DNA from: Cobetia sp. L2A1
GTDB lineage: Bacteria; Pseudomonadota; Gammaproteobacteria; Pseudomonadales; Halomonadaceae
Direction of reading: 5' to 3'
Assembly: GCF_009796845.1 (NCBI RefSeq)
Contig: NZ_CP047025.1
Span: 1,054,001-1,118,000 of the forward strand
DNA: 64,000 bases
In this document: piece by piece, positions 38,643 to 47,972 of the stretch
Position numbering within the stretch: position 1 is the stretch's first letter
Layout: every line of letters begins with the position of its first letter
The notes under the pieces: model-generated
The model's database searches: none
Told to the model about the DNA's origin: nothing
The model's input: the letters and a program-made list of their open reading frames with translations, nothing else
Program-made: the position numbers and the translations under genes

Positions 38643-39857
38643 TCAGGGCGTGGTACACGGTTCAGGAGAATGACCATGTGCCTGTCCACACTGCTGTGGC
38701 CAAGGCGTAAAGCTCGCCAGGGCTTCCATAAGCGGAACGAGACTTTCACGATCTTCCGGCAGGCGTGATTGGCGCATCAGACGAAGGCATGGTCGGTCAG
38801 CAAAGGCCTTGTCCAATTCATTTGCCCAGTGATGCTGCTGCTCCCGCCAGGTCGTGACCCATTCAGATTCCTCGGCTGCGGCCTCACGCGGTGCCCTTGC
38901 CTGGGAGATACCAGCCTCGGATTCACAAGGCTGCGCCATCTCGGGAAGGCACTGATTGATGATCAATCCTCCGACCGTCATGCCGTGGGCTTCCAATGCT
39001 TCACGTGTGCGCTGTGTTTCGAGGCACGGCAGTTTTTCTGGTGTGCTGACCAGAATCACACGTACTTGATGTGCATCGGTCAAGCGTACTCGCAATGCTG
39101 CATAGCGGGTACGTCGTTGCTCCAATGCTTCGCTGATCGGGTCATCTGCTGAGGTGCCCGTCGAAGACGTAGAGGATACGGCATCCTGACTGTCCAGCCA
39201 CAGGCTGCGCTCGGCAACGGCACGTTTGCGCTGGCCGAGCATGCCATCAAGCCAGCCACCGAGCACTTCCGGCAGACTCAGCAGGCGTATGGTATGCCCG
39301 CTGGGGGCGGTATCGAAGATGATGTGTCGATATTGCTCGTTACCCGCGGATAGTGGGCTTGGCGGTGCGAGGATGATCTCCACCAGGGCATCAAAGAGCG
39401 CCGCCTCGCTAGTGCCAGGGGCATGACGCGCCAATGTCAGCTGGCGCATCACGGTGGCGCTGCGCTCACCACTGACGAGCGGAGCGATTCGCTGACGCAC
39501 AACTTCCAGATAGCGCTCGCATTCCTGTTCGGGGTCCAGCTCCATCACCTCAAGCTGGGGGGCGATGGTGCGTGGATGGCCATCCAAGGGCCCGAATAGA
39601 TCACCGAGGTTATGGGCGGGATCAGTGGAGACCAGCAGCGTCGCTTCACCGGCCTCTGCGAGCGCCAATGCCTGAGCGGCGGCGCAGCTCGTCTTGCCGA
39701 CACCGCCCTTGCCGCCGAAGAACCACAGCTCCGGCAATGGCTTGTGCGGTTCGTCACCGGATTGAGGCGCCGTGTCGGTAGACGCGGAGCCCCGTTTTTC
39801 TGCAGAGGCTTTCTGCATTCTGCTGGCCTGCCAGCCTTTCCACCACGTCAGCAGCAC
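38643..39857 (-). CDS. ArsA/Get3-family ATPase, single-domain
   Basis: P-loop ATPase of the ArsA/GET3/TRC40 group, 404 aa. After a basic leader the deviant Walker A GGKGGVGKT lies at residues 48-56, followed by STDPAHNLGD (switch I) and DTAPSGHTIRLLSLPE (switch II) near 170. There is one ATPase domain, unlike the doubled E. coli ArsA. The CxxC zinc pair of eukaryotic Get3 is missing; an isolated Cys is in INQCLPEMAQPCESE. The GTG at 39857 is used because GGAGG (39865-39869) precedes it inside the upstream gene; a later ATG is at 39818. It belongs to the cstA/cory operon, and no arsB, arsC or arsR adjoins, so arsenite transport is unlikely. Its client is unknown. Confidence 0.88.
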   Translation of the reverse strand: MLLTWWKGWQASRMQKASAEKRGSASTDTAPQSGDEPHKPLPELWFFGGKGGVGKTSCAAAQALALAEAGEATLLVSTDPAHNLGDLFGPLDGHPRTIAPQLEVMELDPEQECERYLEVVRQRIAPLVSGERSATVMRQLTLARHAPGTSEAALFDALVEIILAPPSPLSAGNEQYRHIIFDTAPSGHTIRLLSLPEVLGGWLDGMLGQRKRAVAERSLWLDSQDAVSSTSSTGTSADDPISEALEQRRTRYAALRVRLTDAHQVRVILVSTPEKLPCLETQRTREALEAHGMTVGGLIINQCLPEMAQPCESEAGISQARAPREAAAEESEWVTTWREQQHHWANELDKAFADRPCLRLMRQSRLPEDRESLVPLMEALASFTPWPQQCGQAHGHSPEPCTTP

Positions 39858-40147
39858 TTGATGCCCTCCAGTGGCGAGTGCTCAAGCCCCTGGCGCAGAT
39901 GCCAGTCGTGCATGCGTTCCAGCATCAATGGCAGCATCTCGAGCGAGACGGCGGGGGCCGGATTGGGGATGCCCATCATCTCGGCGAAGCTCAGCATCAT
40001 GAAGATGTCCTCCTCCTCACGCGCCAGCAGGGCGAGATCATGTTGCTGATTGACGCGTAACATGGCTTCCCAGCCTGTGCGCAGTCGCCCTGCGCCTGAT
40101 AACAGGGAGCGCAGAGCGTCAATGACGGAAGTGCCATCAGCTTTCAT
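39848..40147 (-). CDS. cory-CC-star protein
   Basis: Small 99-aa protein ending in two cysteines directly before the stop (GIKCC). It matches the named but uncharacterised cory-CC-star family, known for this CC end and for lying beside CstA and ArsA-type ATPase genes. No signal peptide; helical, with a hydrophobic centre (DIFMMLSFAEMMGIPNPAP). Its start lies inside the end of cstA (overlap 11 bases) and its last codons overlap the start of the ArsA-type gene. Together this suggests a three-protein functional unit; the role of the Cys pair may be metal or thiol chemistry. Confidence 0.85.
   Translation of the reverse strand: MKADGTSVIDALRSLLSGAGRLRTGWEAMLRVNQQHDLALLAREEEDIFMMLSFAEMMGIPNPAPAVSLEMLPLMLERMHDWHLRQGLEHSPLEGIKCC
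39865..39869 (-). promoter_or_regulatory. Ribosome binding site that sets the ArsA-type start
   Basis: GGAGG on the minus strand, seven bases before GTG 39857, lies inside the last codons of the cory-CC-star gene. It supports the unusual GTG start and translational coupling of the two genes. Confidence 0.75.
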
Positions 40148-41885
40148 GCGCGATGACTGGCGTAGAAGCTTTCAAGCTGCGCGTGGCCTCAAGCAGAATC
40201 CACAGCGCAAAGACCATGATCAGGCTGCCGAAGGTAAACAACAGCCACTGCGGATCATTGTTGCCCATCCCGGACCAATCCAGTACGACCTGTTGCACCA
40301 TCGCCCACAGCGTCATGATCATCAGGAAGACCATCGGTGCCAGCGTGTAGATGACGGGACGTCCCTGACGTTTGAGCCACACTGAAATCAGCATCAACGA
40401 GATGCCGGCCAGTAGCTGGTTACTGGTGCCGAACAACGGCCACAGCAGGTAGCCACCGGAGCCAAAACCTTTAGGGCCTTGCGGCAGGATGACCAATGCA
40501 GCACTGGCGATGACGGCAATGCTGGTCGCGACGTGCTTGTGGCTGAGCACCGGCATGCCGTACTCGCTCCCCAGTTCCGCGATGATGTAGCGCATCAGGC
40601 GCACGGCGGAATCCAGTGTGGTGGCCGCGAAGCTGACCACGATGACGGCCACGAGAGTGCTGCCGACGCTGGCGGGTAGTCCCAGATGCGAGATCAACTG
40701 CCCCGCACCCTGCACGAAGCTTGAAAGGCCATTGGCACCCGCTGCCGCAAAGCTCGAATAGGTCGCGCTGAAGTCCGCTTGAGTTCCGAATAGCGTCGCC
40801 ACTGCGATGATGGAGATCAAGGCCAGCATGCCTTCGCCGAGCGCACCAGAGTAGCCAATCATGCGGGCATCCGGCTCATGCGAGAGTTGCTTGGAGGTGG
40901 TGCCGGACGCGACCAGACCATGGAAGCCGGAGATCGCGCCGCACGCAATGGTGATGAATAGCAGCGGATAGAAGGACATCTCGGCATCGGCATTATAAGC
41001 CGGTGCGGTCAGGTGTGGTCCGCCGACGGCAAGGCCCAGATACAGCAGTACCAGTCCCACCACCAGCTGATGGGAATTGATGGTGTCGCGCGGCTGTAGC
41101 AGTTTCCATACGGGCAGTACCGAGGCCACATAGACATAGACCATCAGTGCGATGATCCAGACAAGGAAAGCGCTGGAGATGGGCGAGAGGCCAAACAACA
41201 GCGTGCCATCCTCGCCGCCAGCCATGGCTGTGAAGGTGCCGGCCAAATCAACTTGCAGGAACTCGAACTGCCCCGCCAACAGGGCGGTGGCGTACATCAC
41301 GATCAGCGCCAGAATCGAGGGGATCAGCATCTTGCCACCACGGCGATAGACGCGATGGCCTATCCATACCGCGAGTGGAATCTGTATCACCACCGACAGC
41401 ACGCTGGCCGGGAAGTTGATGAAGAGATTGGCGATTACCCACGCGAATACTGCATTCAGCATCAGCACCAGGATCAGAATGATGAATAGAAACAATAGCT
41501 TGGCGCGCTTTCCAATTAGCTTGTCAGCTAGTGTACCGATGGACTGGCCGCGATGGCGTGCTGAAAGCGTCAAGGTGCCAAAGTCATGCACGCCCGCCGC
41601 GAACAGACTGCCGAGCACGACCCACAGCACCGCAGGCAACCAGCCCCAATAGACGGCGATGGCCGGCCCGACGATCGGTGCAGCACCTGCGACCGAGGTG
41701 AAGTGGTGTCCCCACAGTACCCAGCGATTGGTCGGCAGATAATCCGTGTCATCGCGTAGTGCATGCGCTGGCGTCACGAAATTGGGGTCCAGACGGAAGA
41801 TGCGTTCGGCGAGAAATTTCGAGTAGAAGCGATAGCCGAGGGCGAAGGCGATACAGCCGAAAAGGGCAAGCCAGATAGCATTCAT
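40137..41885 (-). CDS. cstA: Carbon starvation protein CstA family permease
   Basis: Integral membrane protein of 582 aa of the CstA family, which takes up peptides or pyruvate in E. coli. Many TM segments; diagnostic parts are HFTSVAGAAPIVGPAIAVYWGWLPA near residue 60, here also GHHFTSVAGAAP, and LFGTSNQLLAG near the C-terminus. It is shorter than E. coli CstA (701 aa). The ATG at 41885 starts MNAIWLALFGCIAFALGYRF. First gene of the operon with cory-CC-star and the ArsA-type ATPase; no LytTR-type regulator adjoins. Confidence 0.93.
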   Translation of the reverse strand: MNAIWLALFGCIAFALGYRFYSKFLAERIFRLDPNFVTPAHALRDDTDYLPTNRWVLWGHHFTSVAGAAPIVGPAIAVYWGWLPAVLWVVLGSLFAAGVHDFGTLTLSARHRGQSIGTLADKLIGKRAKLLFLFIILILVLMLNAVFAWVIANLFINFPASVLSVVIQIPLAVWIGHRVYRRGGKMLIPSILALIVMYATALLAGQFEFLQVDLAGTFTAMAGGEDGTLLFGLSPISSAFLVWIIALMVYVYVASVLPVWKLLQPRDTINSHQLVVGLVLLYLGLAVGGPHLTAPAYNADAEMSFYPLLFITIACGAISGFHGLVASGTTSKQLSHEPDARMIGYSGALGEGMLALISIIAVATLFGTQADFSATYSSFAAAGANGLSSFVQGAGQLISHLGLPASVGSTLVAVIVVSFAATTLDSAVRLMRYIIAELGSEYGMPVLSHKHVATSIAVIASAALVILPQGPKGFGSGGYLLWPLFGTSNQLLAGISLMLISVWLKRQGRPVIYTLAPMVFLMIMTLWAMVQQVVLDWSGMGNNDPQWLLFTFGSLIMVFALWILLEATRSLKASTPVIAHES

Positions 41886-42221
41886 GGAGAGTTCCGAAGG
41901 GCGTGATATGGGGAGGGGAAGGCATTTTGTAACGATAGCATTCGCATGTGCGCACATAACTTGGCCATTGGTCGTCCCAGCAGGCATGTCGGCGAGTGTC
42001 AATCACCCCTCGTGAGAGTGCCCGGCAACAGCTGGCCCCTGACGATAGCCGGTATCATGCGGTGCGTAGCTGTTATTGATCATCTTTGCCTTGCGACCAA
42101 GGAGACACAGTGGGTTGATCTACGCGACCTTGCGTTCCGCAGGGCTCTTCTATACTCGAAGGAAGTCGTGGTGAGGGGATGCTTTGAATTCACCCTCGAA
42201 AACAATGACAAGGAGGGGCCG
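41886..42221. promoter_or_regulatory. Shared upstream region of cstA and the oxidase cluster
   Basis: 336 bases between divergent cstA and ctaC. No gene. It must carry promoters in both directions; the ribosome binding site AAGGAGGGG of ctaC is at 42210-42218. No clear regulator site was recognised. Confidence 0.4.
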
Positions 42222-43406
42222 ATGTCGTGGATCGCGGAGCGTTTTCCTCGCCTTGCCATGTCTGTGCACAGACATCGGCGCCCTCTGACCGCGTCACTAA
42301 TCCTGCCGGGAGGCGCGCTACTGTTCGGTAGCGGTGTTACGTCCTCAGCGCTGGCGCTTGAATACAACATGCCGGTCGGTGTCACAGCCGTCAGCCGTGA
42401 TATCCACTCGCTGCACATGACCATCTTCTGGATCTGCGTCGTCATCGGAGTCGTGGTCTTTGGCATCATGGGATACGCCATGATTCGCCACCGCAAGTCA
42501 CGCGGTGCCATCCCTGCGACCTTCCACGAGAATACCCGCATTGAAATCCTGTGGACGATCATCCCGCTCGTGATTCTATTCGTGATGGCGGTGCCGGCGA
42601 CTGCCACTCTCAAGGACATGTACGACGCTTCCGAGTCGGCGCTCGATATCAAGGTCACTGGGCATCAATGGCGCTGGCAATATGAATATCTGGGCGAGAA
42701 TGTCGCCTTCACTTCAAGTCTTGCGACCCCACGCGAGCAGATAAACAACACGGCCGAGAAAGGCGAGCACTATCTGTTGGAAGTCGACAATCCACTGGTA
42801 CTGCCCATCAATCGCAAGGTGCGTTTTCTGACGACGTCGGCCGACGTGATCCATTCCTGGTGGGTGCCGGACTTCGGTGTCAAGAAAGACGCCATTCCAG
42901 GCTTCATCAATGAAGCCTGGACGCGCATCGATACTCCCGGCATCTATCGTGGCCAGTGCGCCGAGCTGTGCGGCAAGGACCACGGCTTCATGCCTGTAGT
43001 AGTTGAGGCGCTGCCGGAGGCTGAGTTTGACGCCTGGCTTGTCGCTCGCAAGGCAGACGTTGAGGCCTCACTGAATGATGCCGGGCGTGATTGGAGCCTT
43101 GATGAGTTGATGGAGAAGGGTGAGAAGACCTACGTCACCATCTGTGCCGCCTGCCATCAGCCGAATGGCCAGGGCATGCCGCCTGCCTTCCCATCGCTGG
43201 TAGGTAGCGCCATCGTCACTGGTGACATGCAGGCGCATATCGACATCGTGATCAACGGCAAGGCGGGCACACCGATGGCGGCCTTCGCCGATGTACTCAG
43301 TCCGGTGGAGCTGGCAGCGGTGATTACCTATGAACGCAATGCCTGGGGCAATGACACGGGTGAGCTGGTGCAGCCTGCGGTGATCAAAGAGCAGTTGTCG
43401 CAATGA
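42222..43406 (+). CDS. ctaC: Cytochrome c oxidase subunit II with cytochrome c domain
   Basis: Subunit II of a caa3-type terminal oxidase, 394 aa. It receives electrons at the CuA centre and here also carries its own cytochrome c. Order: signal segment ending near LALEYNMP (about residue 46), two TM helices (about 65-90 and 105-125), CuA domain with HSWWVPDFGVKKDAIPG and the Cu ligands in GQCAELCGKDHGFMP, then a C-terminal class I cytochrome c with CAACHQPNGQGMPPAFP near 308. The ATG is directly behind AAGGAGGGGCCG. It opens the oxidase cluster. Confidence 0.95.
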   Translation: MSWIAERFPRLAMSVHRHRRPLTASLILPGGALLFGSGVTSSALALEYNMPVGVTAVSRDIHSLHMTIFWICVVIGVVVFGIMGYAMIRHRKSRGAIPATFHENTRIEILWTIIPLVILFVMAVPATATLKDMYDASESALDIKVTGHQWRWQYEYLGENVAFTSSLATPREQINNTAEKGEHYLLEVDNPLVLPINRKVRFLTTSADVIHSWWVPDFGVKKDAIPGFINEAWTRIDTPGIYRGQCAELCGKDHGFMPVVVEALPEAEFDAWLVARKADVEASLNDAGRDWSLDELMEKGEKTYVTICAACHQPNGQGMPPAFPSLVGSAIVTGDMQAHIDIVINGKAGTPMAAFADVLSPVELAAVITYERNAWGNDTGELVQPAVIKEQLSQ

Positions 43407-43522
43407 CGCATCGCTATCTCAGAGGTAGCGCTCAAGATTGAGGGAATCAGACAGACACCAGGATATTCGCATCCGGCTCCGGTACCGGTTCCGGCAAGGG
43501 ATGCTTACTCAGGAGAGGCATC

Positions 43523-45190
43523 ATGGCCAGTGACAAGTCACGCAAGGCAGTGCTCCAGGCCAGCGAAGGCGGCACGTCAGGCGGTGGATATTCCTCTGCC
43601 AGCCAGCATGCAGGTCATGGCGCCGCCCCGCGCGGCATGATGCGCTGGCTACTGACGACCAATCACAAGGATATCGGCACGCTTTACCTGATCTTCTCAC
43701 TGACGATGCTCTTTATCGGCGGCATCATGGCGTTGGTGATCCGTACGGAATTGTTCCAGCCGGGTCTGCAGATGGTGCAGCCCGAGTTCTTCAATCAGAT
43801 GACCACCATGCACGGCCTGATCATGGTATTCGGCGCCATCATGCCGGCCTTTACGGGGCTGGCAAACTGGATGATTCCACTCCAGATCGGCGCGCCGGAC
43901 ATGGCGCTGCCACGCCTCAACAACTTCAGTTTCTGGCTACTGCCGGTCGCCTTCCTGTTGCTGCTGTCCACGCTATTGATGGAAGGCGGTGGCCCTAACT
44001 TCGGTTGGACGTTCTACGCCCCGCTTTCCACCACCTACGCGCCACCGTCCACCAGCTTCTTCATCTTCTCACTGCATATTGCCGGTATCAGCTCGATTCT
44101 CGGCGCGATCAACATCATTGCCACCATCCTCAATCTGCGCGCACCGGGCATGCGCATGATGGATATGCCGCTATTCGTGTGGACCTGGCTAATCACTGCC
44201 TTTCTGTTGATCGCTGTCATGCCGGTACTGGCGGGTGCCATTACCATGATGCTGTTCGATATCAACTTCGGGACCAGCTACTTCAATGCCGCCGGTGGGG
44301 GTGATCCAGTGCTGTTCCAGCATCTGTTCTGGTTCTTCGGCCACCCCGAGGTCTACATCATGATCCTGCCGGCCTTCGGTATCGTCTCCGCCATCGTACC
44401 GACCTTCTCGCGCAAGCGACTGTTCGGCTACGCCTCGATGGTCTACGCCACCGGGTCAATCGCCATCATGTCGTTTCTGGTATGGGCGCATCACATGTTT
44501 GCTGTCGGCCTGCCGCTGGTGGCGGAGTTGTTCTTCATGTACACGACGATGCTGATCGCCGTGCCTACCGGCGTAAAGGTATTCAACTGGATCGCGACGA
44601 TGTTCCGCGGCTCCATCAGCTTCGAGCCGCCGATGCTGTTTGCCATCGCCTTTATCGTCCAGTTCACCATCGGTGGTTTCTCGGGACTGATGTTGGCCAT
44701 CGCGCCAGCGGATTTCCAGTATCACGACACCTACTTCGTGGTCGCACACTTCCATTATGTACTGGTGCCGGGGGCGTTGTTCGCGATTCTGGCGGGCGTC
44801 TATTACTGGCTACCGAAGTGGACCGGTTTCTATCCCCATGAGGGTCTATCGAAGTGGCATTTCTGGCTGTCAGTCGTGGGCGTGAATCTGACCTTCTTTC
44901 CCATGCACTTCTCGGGGCTGGCCGGGATGCCGCGTCGCATTCCTGACTACGCCTTGCAGTTCGCCGACTTCAACATGCTCTCCAGTATTGGCGCGTTTCT
45001 GTTTGGTTTCTCGCAGCTGCTGTTTTTGGTCGTGATCATCAAGTGCGCCCGTGGTGGCGTGAAAGCCCCTGCTTGCGCTTGGGAAGGTGCGGAAGATCTG
45101 GAGTGGAGTGTGCCGAGTCCGGCCCCGCTGCATACCTTCGAGATACCGCCGCAGACCCATGATGGACGGCTTGTCGAACCTGAACGATAG
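43523..45190 (+). CDS. ctaD: Cytochrome c oxidase subunit I
   Basis: Catalytic subunit with heme a, heme a3 and CuB, 555 aa, 12 TM segments. It begins its conserved part with [18 protein letters not shown]; the low-spin heme ligand is in [16 protein letters not shown], CuB ligands are in [19 protein letters not shown] (His-Tyr) and WAHHMFAVG, and the second heme ligands in [13 protein letters not shown]. It pumps protons and reduces O2 to water. The gene follows ctaC after 116 bases. Confidence 0.97.
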   Translation: MASDKSRKAVLQASEGGTSGGGYSSASQHAGHGAAPRGMMRWLLTTNHKDIGTLYLIFSLTMLFIGGIMALVIRTELFQPGLQMVQPEFFNQMTTMHGLIMVFGAIMPAFTGLANWMIPLQIGAPDMALPRLNNFSFWLLPVAFLLLLSTLLMEGGGPNFGWTFYAPLSTTYAPPSTSFFIFSLHIAGISSILGAINIIATILNLRAPGMRMMDMPLFVWTWLITAFLLIAVMPVLAGAITMMLFDINFGTSYFNAAGGGDPVLFQHLFWFFGHPEVYIMILPAFGIVSAIVPTFSRKRLFGYASMVYATGSIAIMSFLVWAHHMFAVGLPLVAELFFMYTTMLIAVPTGVKVFNWIATMFRGSISFEPPMLFAIAFIVQFTIGGFSGLMLAIAPADFQYHDTYFVVAHFHYVLVPGALFAILAGVYYWLPKWTGFYPHEGLSKWHFWLSVVGVNLTFFPMHFSGLAGMPRRIPDYALQFADFNMLSSIGAFLFGFSQLLFLVVIIKCARGGVKAPACAWEGAEDLEWSVPSPAPLHTFEIPPQTHDGRLVEPER

Positions 45191-45318
45191 TCATGTAGGC
45201 ATGTTCACGTACGAGCGTGTTGCATCAGGGGGCTAGTCGTCAGGGGTGGCGGTGTCGGCAGAAGCAAGTCAGCAGCGGCTGGTTGACGGTGGTTGATGAG
45301 CAAGAGAAAGGGGGCTGC

Positions 45319-45903
45319 ATGACGCAAAATGAGCAGGCCAACGTCAGAAGCGTTGATCAGCAAGCGGGCGTCACGCGCACTGTACGGCGCACGCTGCTGG
45401 CGCTGGCAGGCATGCTGGGCTTTGCGTTTGCGCTGGTGCCGCTCTACGACGTCTTCTGCAACCTGACCGGCTTGAATGGCAAGGCGGCCAGCCAGGCGAA
45501 GGCCGCTGTCGCGATGGAAATTGATGAGAGCCGCTGGATATCAGTGCGCTTCATCGTTCAGCAAGGACAGGGGTTGCCCTGGACGCTTGAGGCGCTTGAC
45601 GAGCGCTTTCGCATTCATCCCGGGGGGCAGTACAGCGCGCGCTTCGTCTTTATCAATCACGCGGACAGAGCCGTGCGCGGGCGAGCAGTCCCCAGCGTCA
45701 GCCCCTCAGAGGGTTCTCTACATCTGAGGAAAATCATGTGTTTCTGTTTCCAGGAGCAAACGCTGGCTGCTGGCGAGCGCCGTGAGCTGCCACTGGTATT
45801 TCAGGTCGATCCTGATTTACCCGACGACATTCGCGATTTGACGCTGGCTTATACCCTCTATCCGGTGGAGCTGGTAGCAAGTGATGGTGACGATGATATG
45901 TAG
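45319..45903 (+). CDS. ctaG: Cytochrome c oxidase assembly protein CtaG/Cox11
   Basis: Membrane-anchored copper chaperone that inserts CuB into subunit I; 194 aa. One TM segment (LLALAGMLGFAFALVPLYDVF), then a periplasmic immunoglobulin-like domain with the copper motif IMCFCFQEQ near residue 137. The start ATG at 45319 follows AAGGGGGCTGC. Between ctaD and ctaE, the usual position. Confidence 0.95.
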   Translation: MTQNEQANVRSVDQQAGVTRTVRRTLLALAGMLGFAFALVPLYDVFCNLTGLNGKAASQAKAAVAMEIDESRWISVRFIVQQGQGLPWTLEALDERFRIHPGGQYSARFVFINHADRAVRGRAVPSVSPSEGSLHLRKIMCFCFQEQTLAAGERRELPLVFQVDPDLPDDIRDLTLAYTLYPVELVASDGDDDM

Positions 45904-45992
45904 TGCGCAAGGGCGCGCGTGCCAGGCGCAGGGAAGGTGATCGACCCTCGGTCATGGCGGTGCGGCAGGGTAATGCATGTAGGAGGTGACGC

Positions 45993-46853
45993 ATGAGCAG
46001 TGGCAGCTATTACGTACCGGCACACAGCGCCTGGCCCATCCTTGGGGTGCTGGCGGTCGGCAGCATGATGGTCGGTACTGGCGTTTGGATAGTGCATGGC
46101 AGCGCAGCATGGTTGTCTGCTATTGGCCTTCTAGCGGTCGTATTGGTGATGGTTGGCTGGTTTCGTGACGTCATTCATGAATCGATGGGCGGTCTCTATG
46201 ATGACCAGATGGACCGCTCCTTCCGGTGGGGGATGGGCTGGTTCATCTTCTCTGAGCTGATGTTCTTCGCTGCCTTCTTTGGCGCGTTGTTCTATGTGCG
46301 CACTTTCGCACTACCGTGGCTGGACGGTGAAGGCGCCAAGGGTGTTACCGCACTGCTCTGGCCAGATTTCACGGCCAGTTGGCCGCTGATGAATCCACCG
46401 GATGTGTCTATCTCTGGGCCGAGGGAGGTGCTCTCTCCCTGGCAGCTGCCCTTGGCCAACACGCTATTGCTGGTCAGCTCCAGTATCACGCTAACGGTGG
46501 CCCACGAAGGATTGAAAATGGGCTATCGGCGCACGGCACGTAACTGGCTGGCGGGCACGGTTGGATTGGGTGTGTGCTTTCTGTCGCTGCAGGGCATCGA
46601 GTATTACGAGGCATGGCATCACCTCGGACTGACCCTTCAGGCAGGTGTCTACGGTGGCACCTTCTTCCTGCTAACCGGCTTCCATGGCCTGCATGTCACG
46701 ATTGGCACACTGATTCTCATCGTCATGCTGGTGCGTGTGATGCGTGGCCATTTTTCCACCGAGCGTCACTTTGCTTTCGAGGCAGCAGCCTGGTATTGGC
46801 ACTTTGTCGACGCTGTGTGGATTGGCTTGTTCCTATGCGTCTATGTGTTCTGA
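45993..46853 (+). CDS. ctaE: Cytochrome c oxidase subunit III
   Basis: Seven-helix subunit III of 286 aa, which stabilises the active site and proton uptake. Family parts: GWFRDVIHESMGGLYDDQMD, FRWGMGWFIFSELMFFAAFFGALFY (seen in part FIFSELMFFAAFFGA), and the C-terminal TGFHGLHVTIGTL and WHFVDAVWIGLFLCVYVF. Starts after TAGGAGGTGACGC. Last structural gene of the oxidase. Confidence 0.96.
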   Translation: MSSGSYYVPAHSAWPILGVLAVGSMMVGTGVWIVHGSAAWLSAIGLLAVVLVMVGWFRDVIHESMGGLYDDQMDRSFRWGMGWFIFSELMFFAAFFGALFYVRTFALPWLDGEGAKGVTALLWPDFTASWPLMNPPDVSISGPREVLSPWQLPLANTLLLVSSSITLTVAHEGLKMGYRRTARNWLAGTVGLGVCFLSLQGIEYYEAWHHLGLTLQAGVYGGTFFLLTGFHGLHVTIGTLILIVMLVRVMRGHFSTERHFAFEAAAWYWHFVDAVWIGLFLCVYVF

Positions 46854-46871
46854 CGTCGTATATCGCCAGTG

Positions 46872-47063
46872 CTAATCAAGCATTCCGGTGGAGAAGCCAA
46901 TGACCAGCAGGGTAACCAAGCAGGCAGCGAGACCGACTCGCCACTTGAGAGAAGTCAGTAGACGGCGACTGCGGCTGCCATCGCGAAGCAGAAAACCGGC
47001 ACCGGCGACAAGGCTTGCCAGCATGCCGATAAAGACCAGCGCAATGAGTGATTTGAGCAACAC
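46872..47063 (-). CDS. DUF2909 twin-transmembrane protein
   Basis: Small 63-aa membrane protein with two TM helices (LIALVFIGMLASLVAGAGFL and VGLAACLVTLLVIGFSTGML) of the type found in oxidase clusters of pseudomonads and halomonads. On the strand opposite to the rest. A GTG start at 47063 is used since AAAGGAG lies just upstream. Its 5' end overlaps the probable start of surf1 on the plus strand by about 20 bases. Function unknown, presumably oxidase assembly. Confidence 0.85.
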   Translation of the reverse strand: MLLKSLIALVFIGMLASLVAGAGFLLRDGSRSRRLLTSLKWRVGLAACLVTLLVIGFSTGMLD

Positions 47064-47934
47064 GGCAACTCCTTTATCCGAAGGTGAGTCTCCAGCGGCG
47101 GCAGACTGCCTTGGAGAATATGGTGCTCTTCCTCCTAGTCGAGACCACTCAGAGGCTGAGCGCAAGTCACGGTCGTCTGTTGACGCATTATCCGCTCACA
47201 CGACGTCATCGGTCGCCGCGCGGGCTCCGGGAGCGTTGGATGAGCGTCGTGTCGGACGAGGTTGGTGGCTGTTCTGGAGTGCGCTGATCGTGCTGGGTCT
47301 GTGTCTATGCGCCTGGCAGATCAGCCGGGGGCTGACGCGTGCCCAGCATCTTGAGGATGCCGCCAGTGCTCCCGAACTGATAATGCCCGATGCTCCACCT
47401 GCGAGCGCCAGCCTGATTGAGTTACGTGGAGAGTGGCTGCCTCAGCACGGTTTGTTACTGGATAACCGTACCCTCGATCATCGCCATGGTGTGGCCGTAC
47501 TCACGCCATTCAAGGCGGAGGATGGCCGCTGGTGGCTGGTCGAACGCGGCTTTGTGGCATCACCTGCACCACGCGTTGACCCGGAAGTCATCACGCCAGC
47601 AGGATCAGGCGTTATCCGTGGACGTTGGCAGTGGCTGGATAGTCGTGGCACCAGTGGCGGCCCTCTGTTTGGGCCTAATCGGGAAGGGCAACGACTGCAG
47701 CAGGTAGACCTGACTGCGTGGCAGGCATTGGGGCCACCAGCCTACGCCGGGGTTCTGCACCAGGTCAGTGGTATTGGGCAGTTCGCACCCTGGTGGCAGC
47801 CTGGCAACATGACGCCAGAACGTCATTACGCCTACGCGCTGCAGTGGTTGGGTCTGAGCCTGGGCGCTGCGGTCGTCATGGTCTTGGGTGCGCGTCGTCA
47901 GCGCGCTACGCCATTGCGGCAACATCGTGTCTGA
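47044..47934 (+). CDS. SURF1-family oxidase assembly protein
   Basis: Membrane protein needed for heme a insertion into subunit I. The clear SURF1 part starts near 47260 with RGWWLFWSALIVLGLCLCAWQISRG, in part GWWLFWSALIVLG, followed by LIELRGEWLPQHGLLLDNRT, the periplasmic domain and the second TM (YALQWLGLSLGAAVVMV). The start is uncertain: ATG 47044 gives 296 aa with a long unconserved N-terminus; an ATG at 46888 would overlap the whole DUF2909 gene on the other strand and is less likely. No strong ribosome binding site fits any start. Confidence 0.85.
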   Translation: MSDLSNTATPLSEGESPAAADCLGEYGALPPSRDHSEAERKSRSSVDALSAHTTSSVAARAPGALDERRVGRGWWLFWSALIVLGLCLCAWQISRGLTRAQHLEDAASAPELIMPDAPPASASLIELRGEWLPQHGLLLDNRTLDHRHGVAVLTPFKAEDGRWWLVERGFVASPAPRVDPEVITPAGSGVIRGRWQWLDSRGTSGGPLFGPNREGQRLQQVDLTAWQALGPPAYAGVLHQVSGIGQFAPWWQPGNMTPERHYAYALQWLGLSLGAAVVMVLGARRQRATPLRQHRV

Positions 47935-47972
47935 TGTGCAGTCGTAATGGTTAACGTAGAGGAGGGGTGCGG

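Noticed and set aside
38643..39857. Arsenite efflux ATPase ArsA
   Set aside because: Only one ATPase domain and no arsB, arsC, arsD or arsR nearby; the cstA/cory context points elsewhere.
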